Source: Dehalococcoidia bacterium (GTDB lineage Bacteria > Chloroflexota > Dehalococcoidia > Lucifugimonadales > SHYF01). Taken from it: 18,790 bases of DNA. Position numbers and translations under genes: made by a program. The stretch is from positions 1-18,790 of the forward strand of contig SHYF01000008.1 in the NCBI GenBank assembly GCA_009692985.1, given 5' to 3'. The number at the start of each line of letters is the position of its first letter. Position 1 is the stretch's first letter. Below the pieces are notes generated by a model, which was not told the DNA's origin, searched no databases, and was given only the letters and a program-made list of their open reading frames with translations. Positions 15,738-18,790 of the stretch are shown piece by piece.

Positions 15738-15822
15738 TTGGTCCCCCTTCCCTAAGAGGGAAGGGGGAGTTTTGAATCTGGGGGATGCCCCCAGACCCCC
15801 AGCGGGAACCAAGGTTCCCTGC
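15738..15822 (-). repeat. Three-hairpin dispersed repeat, copy 2 (downstream of the aldo/keto reductase gene)
   Basis: The first hairpin pairs 15743-15753 with 15757-15767 (11 bp, AAG loop). The second pairs CTGGGGG (15778-15784) with CCCCCAG (15788-15794). The third pairs GGGAACC (15804-15810) with GGTTCCC (15813-15819). This is copy 1 in opposite orientation. The first two hairpins share sequence with copy 1, while the third keeps position and pairing but has different bases. Read on the minus strand, it lies just behind the aldo/keto reductase stop, so it has the same orientation relative to its upstream gene as copy 1. A terminator or mRNA-stabilising role is possible. Confidence 0.65.
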
Positions 15823-15868
15823 GCCTTCCTGACTTTTGAGACAACGCCGACAAGCCTAGGACCAACGG

Positions 15869-16795
15869 CTATCGCGTTGTCCCGGGTACAGCGCCAGCCG
15901 CCGCCAGCCGCCGCTTGGCCTCGTTATACACCGATGCAGGAAGCGGCCCTTTGCGGACGACAGCGACATTCTCCGCCAAATGAACAGGGTTCAGTGTCCC
16001 CACGATGGTGGTGTGCAGGTCCGGGTGCGTGATGGTGAAGCGGAGCACGAACTCCATCTTGGTCATGCCGTCTAGCAGCTCATTCAGCTTGGCGCTGTCC
16101 CACAGCTTCCACGCATCTGGATCGCCCCGGCCTTCCTCTTCCGGTGAGCCGCGAGCCACGCCGCCGCGGATGATTGTGCCCGCGCCAGCTTTGGCCGCCT
16201 GCGAAATCACGCCCTCATGCTCACGCTGTATTGCCGAATAAGGGATCTGGAAGGCGTCAAATACGCCCATCCGGATATGCTCCGTCAGGTTCGGCAGCGT
16301 GGAAGATGAGCCGATAAACCGCACCTTGCCATGGCGCTTCAAGTCCAGCAACGCCTCTATGGCTCCCTCTTGCTCTAACGTTTGCCTCGCCGGAGCGTTA
16401 TGAAGCTGTACCAGGTCCAGGTGGTCCGTTTTCATGCGCTTCAAGCTCTCGTTGACACCTTCGTCTATGTTCTTCCGGGTGTAGATGTGCCTCGGCCCTC
16501 CCCTTGCCACGGACGCTTGGTCCACCATGCAGCCGCACTTCGAAGCGAGGAAGTATTCATTGCGGCGGTGGGAGATATACTTTCCGATGCTCTCCTCGCT
16601 ATCTCCATAATCTATGGATGTGTCTATGAAATTGATGCCAGCGTCCAGAACAGCGTTCAAGATGCTCTGGGCCTGTCCAGACACCACCGAACGACCTTGC
16701 ATCTGGCTCGAACCGCGAAGCTCCATAGCCCCGAATCCCAGGACAGTCACATCAAGACCCGTTCGCCCAAGTTTCCGCTTTGGCAAATCTGCCAT
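15869..16795 (-). CDS. Aldo/keto reductase family oxidoreductase
   Basis: This 308-residue (alpha/beta)8-barrel NADPH-dependent carbonyl reductase shows LGRTGLDVTVLGFGAMEL at the N-terminus. Its full catalytic tetrad is Asp58 and Tyr63 (FIDTSIDYGDSE), Lys86 (LASKCG) and His132 (LVQLHN). VRFIGSSS and DAFQIPYSAIQ are the usual later strands. IVGTLNPVHLAENV near 265 is the variant cofactor-binding loop. No Cys-rich ferredoxin tail is present. The ATG at 16795 has GGGTGG just upstream, and an extended -10 promoter lies about 32 bp before it. The gene is divergent from msrA. Substrate unknown. Confidence 0.92.
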   Translation of the reverse strand: MADLPKRKLGRTGLDVTVLGFGAMELRGSSQMQGRSVVSGQAQSILNAVLDAGINFIDTSIDYGDSEESIGKYISHRRNEYFLASKCGCMVDQASVARGGPRHIYTRKNIDEGVNESLKRMKTDHLDLVQLHNAPARQTLEQEGAIEALLDLKRHGKVRFIGSSSTLPNLTEHIRMGVFDAFQIPYSAIQREHEGVISQAAKAGAGTIIRGGVARGSPEEEGRGDPDAWKLWDSAKLNELLDGMTKMEFVLRFTITHPDLHTTIVGTLNPVHLAENVAVVRKGPLPASVYNEAKRRLAAAGAVPGTTR

Positions 16796-16826
16796 TTGGC
16801 CACCCTTTCATAGTAGATATGCGTTG

Positions 16827-16835
16827 ATTATAGCA
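16827..16835 (-). promoter_or_regulatory. Extended -10 promoter of the aldo/keto reductase gene
   Basis: The minus strand reads TGC-TATAAT, an extended -10 element with a perfect hexamer. No clear -35 is seen, as is common for extended -10 promoters. The predicted start near 16820 would leave a leader of about 25 nt to the ATG at 16795. Confidence 0.5.
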
Positions 16836-16914
16836 CTGTGGTAGGTTGGTCTCTTGCTCTTTGCCAAGGCCAAGGCCATTTTCGCTGACGCTTTATCTTG
16901 CCTTTCTATTCGAA

Positions 16915-16920
16915 TATACT
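16915..16920 (+). promoter_or_regulatory. Possible -10 of msrA
   Basis: TATACT lies just before the AGGAGG of msrA. With a 17-nt spacer the -35 would be TTTATC (16892-16897), a poor match. The predicted transcript would carry a leader of only about 13 nt including the ribosome site. Confidence 0.3.
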
Positions 16921-16939
16921 TACTGCAGGAGGCAGCGCT

Positions 16940-17485
16940 ATGAATGGCTCCCCAAACAGAGAAGTGGCTACCCTGGCTGGTGGTTGTTTCTGGTGCTTGG
17001 ACGCAGTGTTTGAGCAACTGCGGGGCGTTGAACGCGTAGCGCCTGGATATACTGGCGGACACGTGCCTGACCCATCCTACTACCAGGTATGCGACGGGAC
17101 CACGGGCCATGCGGAGGCGGTACAAATCACATTCGATCCCAAGGTGATCACCTACCTGGACTTATTGAATGTGTTCTTCAGTATGCACGACCCAACAACC
17201 CTTAACCGCCAAGGTCACGATGTAGGCACCCAGTATCGCTCCGCCATTTTCCATCATACGTTAGAGCAAAAGAAGACAGCCGAAGATGAGATTCGCAACC
17301 TGAAAGAGTCACGTATCTGGAGGCAGGGCATTGTTACCACTGTGCAACTGTTGGACACCTTTTATACAGCCGAAGAGTACCACCACCAATATTTTCGGAA
17401 GAATCCCGACCAATCTTACTGCCAGATAGTGATCAGCCCAAAGCTTGCCAAATTGCGGGAAGGATTTCTGGCAAGACTCAAGTGA
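16940..17485 (+). CDS. msrA: Peptide methionine-S-sulfoxide reductase MsrA
   Basis: The 181-residue enzyme repairs methionine-S-sulfoxide in proteins. The active-site motif GCFWC gives catalytic Cys16 and a second Cys at 19. GYTGGHVPDPSYYQVCDGTTGHAEAV continues the MsrA signature, with FFSMHDPTTLNRQGHDVGTQYRS downstream. YHHQYFRKNPDQSYCQ near the end supplies a possible resolving Cys. The ATG at 16940 has a perfect AGGAGG at 16927-16932, 7 nt upstream; an upstream in-frame start at 16898 precedes this site and is rejected. The catalytic residue is a normal Cys codon, not TGA. It is divergent from the aldo/keto reductase and followed by a SRAP remnant and a terminator. Confidence 0.95.
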   Translation: MNGSPNREVATLAGGCFWCLDAVFEQLRGVERVAPGYTGGHVPDPSYYQVCDGTTGHAEAVQITFDPKVITYLDLLNVFFSMHDPTTLNRQGHDVGTQYRSAIFHHTLEQKKTAEDEIRNLKESRIWRQGIVTTVQLLDTFYTAEEYHHQYFRKNPDQSYCQIVISPKLAKLREGFLARLK

Positions 17486-17596
17486 GCTATTCAGCGGGTA
17501 GGCGCGGCGGAATGGCAGATGGATGCCTATGAAGCGCTGGCTATGGTAAATGCGCCCAAGAACGACGTGCCAGACATGCTGGCGGGAGTGCGGTAG
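17486..17596 (+). pseudogene. Decayed C-terminal fragment of a second SRAP (yedK-like) gene
   Basis: From 17519 the sequence encodes MDAYEALAMVNAPKNDVPDM followed by LAGVR and TAG. The intact SRAP protein at 6478-7158 ends MDAYEVSALVNVPKNDVPEV then LARVR. By my count 63 of the last 78 nucleotides, stop codon included, are identical, and a few matching bases follow the stop. Upstream of 17519 the similarity fades, and no SRAP start or catalytic part is present. The fragment is in frame with the msrA TGA, but I take this as chance. It looks like the end of a lost paralogue replaced by msrA or by a rearrangement. Confidence 0.75.
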
Positions 17597-17638
17597 CTAA
17601 TGCGGCCCGGTCTGGGACGATAATGAGCCTGATCCCCC

Positions 17639-17675
17639 AAGGAGTCTTCACAGTGCCACTGTGAAGACTCCTTTT
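17639..17675. terminator. Strong hairpin terminator behind msrA / SRAP remnant
   Basis: A perfect 16-bp stem (17639-17654 with 17658-17673) has a GCC loop and continues into TTTTCTT. It suits intrinsic termination of the msrA transcript. A short AA after a C-run on the other side makes function in the reverse direction weaker. Confidence 0.75.
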
Positions 17676-17743
17676 CTTAGACTGGATGATGTATCCCATT
17701 TCCCCTGTCGTCCTATGCTGTTTTACTGGACGTGTACGTATAC

Positions 17744-17771
17744 TTGACAGCACATCCGTTAGAGCTATACA
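17744..17771 (+). promoter_or_regulatory. Promoter of the CaiB/BaiF gene
   Basis: Perfect -35 TTGACA (17744-17749), a 16-nt spacer and -10 TATACA (17766-17771). Transcription would start near 17778, about 41 nt before the ATG. It lies directly downstream of the msrA terminator, so the CoA-transferase gene is an independent unit. Confidence 0.65.
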
Positions 17772-17818
17772 TTGGGCCCAAAATGGGGTTGGAAGTGCAA
17801 CTTTGAAGGGAGGCTGTC

Positions 17819-18790
17819 ATGGCCAATGCCAGTGAAGGTGGAGCGCTCGCCGGAATCCGCGTCCTGGACCTGACTGACTACCAGGCTGGGCCTGCCTGTA
17901 CCCAACTCCTGGGAATGCTTGGCGCAGACGTCATCAAGATAGAGCAGCCGGGCTTTGGAGGCTATACCCGGACGTTCATAGGGGACAAGAAGGACACGAA
18001 CAGCATCTGGTTCCTTGTGTTGAACGCGAACAAGCGCGGCGTGACAATCAACCTGCAATCCAAAGGGGGGAAAGAGGTTCTCACTGCCCTCATCAAGAAA
18101 TCCGACATCCTTGTGGAAAACTTCGCCCCGGGCACGATCGAACGCTTGGGCTTCGGGTGGGAGCACGTTCACCAGCTCAACCCGCGGCTGGTCTACGCAT
18201 CCATCAAGGGGTTCGGTTCGACTGGCCCGCATTCTAATTTCAAGGTATTCGAGGGCATCGCCCAGGCAACGGGTGGCGCAATGTTCATGTGCGGGACGGC
18301 GGATACTCCGCCGCTGAACAACGGCGCCGCTATCGGCGATTCCGGCACCGGCTCGGTGGCGGTGGGCGGCATCCTGGCGGCCATCATTCAGCGGCACCGG
18401 ACGGGCGTTGGCCAGTTCGTGGACATTTCCCAACAGGACGTCATTCTCAACCTGGTGCGGACTCACATCCGCGCGCACCAAGCCCTGGGCAGGGCACCCG
18501 CGCGCAGTGACAGGTCGGCCGGTGGGAGGGTCGCGGAGGGACTCTTCGCGTGTGCGCCGGGCGGACCCAACGACTACATTGTCATAAACATTGCCGGGCA
18601 TCTGCACATGCGGGCTGCATTCATGGATGCGATAGGTCGCCCTGACCTCACTTCCGTGATAGCGCAGGCGCAGGAGATCTCCGAGGAGGAGGTCCTCAAG
18701 CACGCCACCGAAATCAATAATGCCATCACCAAGTGGACGATGCAGCGGTCCAAGCACGAGGCGATGCGCATTCTCAGCGCCGCGGGTGTT
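17819..18790 (+). CDS. CaiB/BaiF family (class III) CoA-transferase, C-terminus beyond the right edge
   Basis: Starting at the ATG 17819 (GGGAGG five bases upstream), 324 codons are open to the window edge; full-length members have about 400 residues. The N-terminus GIRVLDLTDYQAGPACTQLLGMLGADVIKIEQP is the Rossmann-type CoA-binding start of the family. ANKRGVTINLQSKGGKEVL and ILVENFAPGTIERLGFG follow in standard order. The catalytic Asp that forms the acyl-anhydride is Asp174 in AIGDSGTGS. VDISQQDVILNL (about 205-220) begins the interlocking-dimer middle region. These enzymes move CoA between carboxylic acids; oxalate, carnitine, bile-acid and aromatic acids are known family substrates, and the substrate here cannot be told. 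Confidence 0.92.
   Translation, partial: MANASEGGALAGIRVLDLTDYQAGPACTQLLGMLGADVIKIEQPGFGGYTRTFIGDKKDTNSIWFLVLNANKRGVTINLQSKGGKEVLTALIKKSDILVENFAPGTIERLGFGWEHVHQLNPRLVYASIKGFGSTGPHSNFKVFEGIAQATGGAMFMCGTADTPPLNNGAAIGDSGTGSVAVGGILAAIIQRHRTGVGQFVDISQQDVILNLVRTHIRAHQALGRAPARSDRSAGGRVAEGLFACAPGGPNDYIVINIAGHLHMRAAFMDAIGRPDLTSVIAQAQEISEEEVLKHATEINNAITKWTMQRSKHEAMRILSAAGV

Noticed and set aside
15841..15880. Inverted repeat ACAACGC / GCGTTGT around the aldo/keto reductase stop as a terminator
   Set aside because: Only 7 bp with a 26-nt loop overlapping the coding end and no T-run; weaker than the adjacent three-hairpin element.
17483..17596. UGA of msrA read through as selenocysteine into the in-frame SRAP-like tail
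   Set aside because: MsrA is complete at this point, the catalytic Cys16 is encoded normally, no SECIS-like hairpin follows, and the tail is clearly SRAP-derived; same frame has a one-in-three chance.
17765..18757. 330-codon minus-strand frame at the right end
   Set aside because: It is antisense to the CaiB/BaiF gene, whose start, promoter and catalytic Asp are all in place on the plus strand.

Overview
The window looks like a chromosomal segment of a GC-rich, free-living bacterium, most plausibly a Chloroflexota (Dehalococcoidia / SAR202-like) genome. This assignment is an inference from gene content: a three-subunit molybdenum hydroxylase of the xanthine dehydrogenase type, a class III CoA-transferase, a DUF3179 lipoprotein, an ImuB-DUF6504-DnaE2 mutasome cassette, and GC-rich three-hairpin intergenic repeats. 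No rRNA, tRNA, CRISPR array or intact transposase was seen.

Left part (1-5041, minus strand): the N-terminus of a DUF2779 protein runs off the left edge. Upstream of it on the same strand is a damage-tolerance cassette: an ImuB-like Y-family polymerase without catalytic acidic residues, a small DUF6504 protein overlapping its end, and the error-prone polymerase DnaE2. A consensus-like promoter (5158-5187) drives the cassette, and its spacer holds a LexA-box-like GAAC-N4-GTAC site. No imuA is present.

Centre left (5322-7158, plus strand): a divergent two-gene unit encodes a DUF3179 lipoprotein and a SRAP (YedK/HMCES-type) abasic-site protein. The DUF3179 gene has an in-frame TGA exactly where the family has the first Cys of its CxxC motif. 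Translation continues with family-like sequence for more than 230 codons, and a perfect hairpin with a GGUUUC loop begins 14 nt after the TGA. I read this as a probable selenoprotein (UxxC, Sec143) with a bacterial SECIS element. It is the most important observation in the window.

A 528-bp spacer (7159-7686) holds roughly 10-bp-phased short repeats and a remnant with Cys/His pairs resembling a zinc-binding tail. It is followed by an FAD subunit / 2Fe-2S subunit / molybdopterin subunit operon (7687-11636). A three-hairpin repeat lies between the 2Fe-2S and molybdopterin genes.

Right part: minus-strand genes for YajQ, an HExxH metalloprotease-like protein and a two-domain M16 peptidase (11777-15597); a second copy of the three-hairpin repeat; an aldo/keto reductase (minus); and msrA (plus). 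Directly behind msrA is a decayed copy of a SRAP C-terminus, then a strong hairpin terminator. A well-formed promoter precedes a CaiB/BaiF CoA-transferase that runs off the right edge.

Functional themes are DNA damage tolerance and repair (DnaE2/ImuB, SRAP, possibly the DUF2779 nuclease-like protein), thiol/selenol redox and oxidation repair (DUF3179, MsrA, aldo/keto reductase), and oxidation or CoA activation of an unknown organic substrate (Mo-hydroxylase, CaiB).
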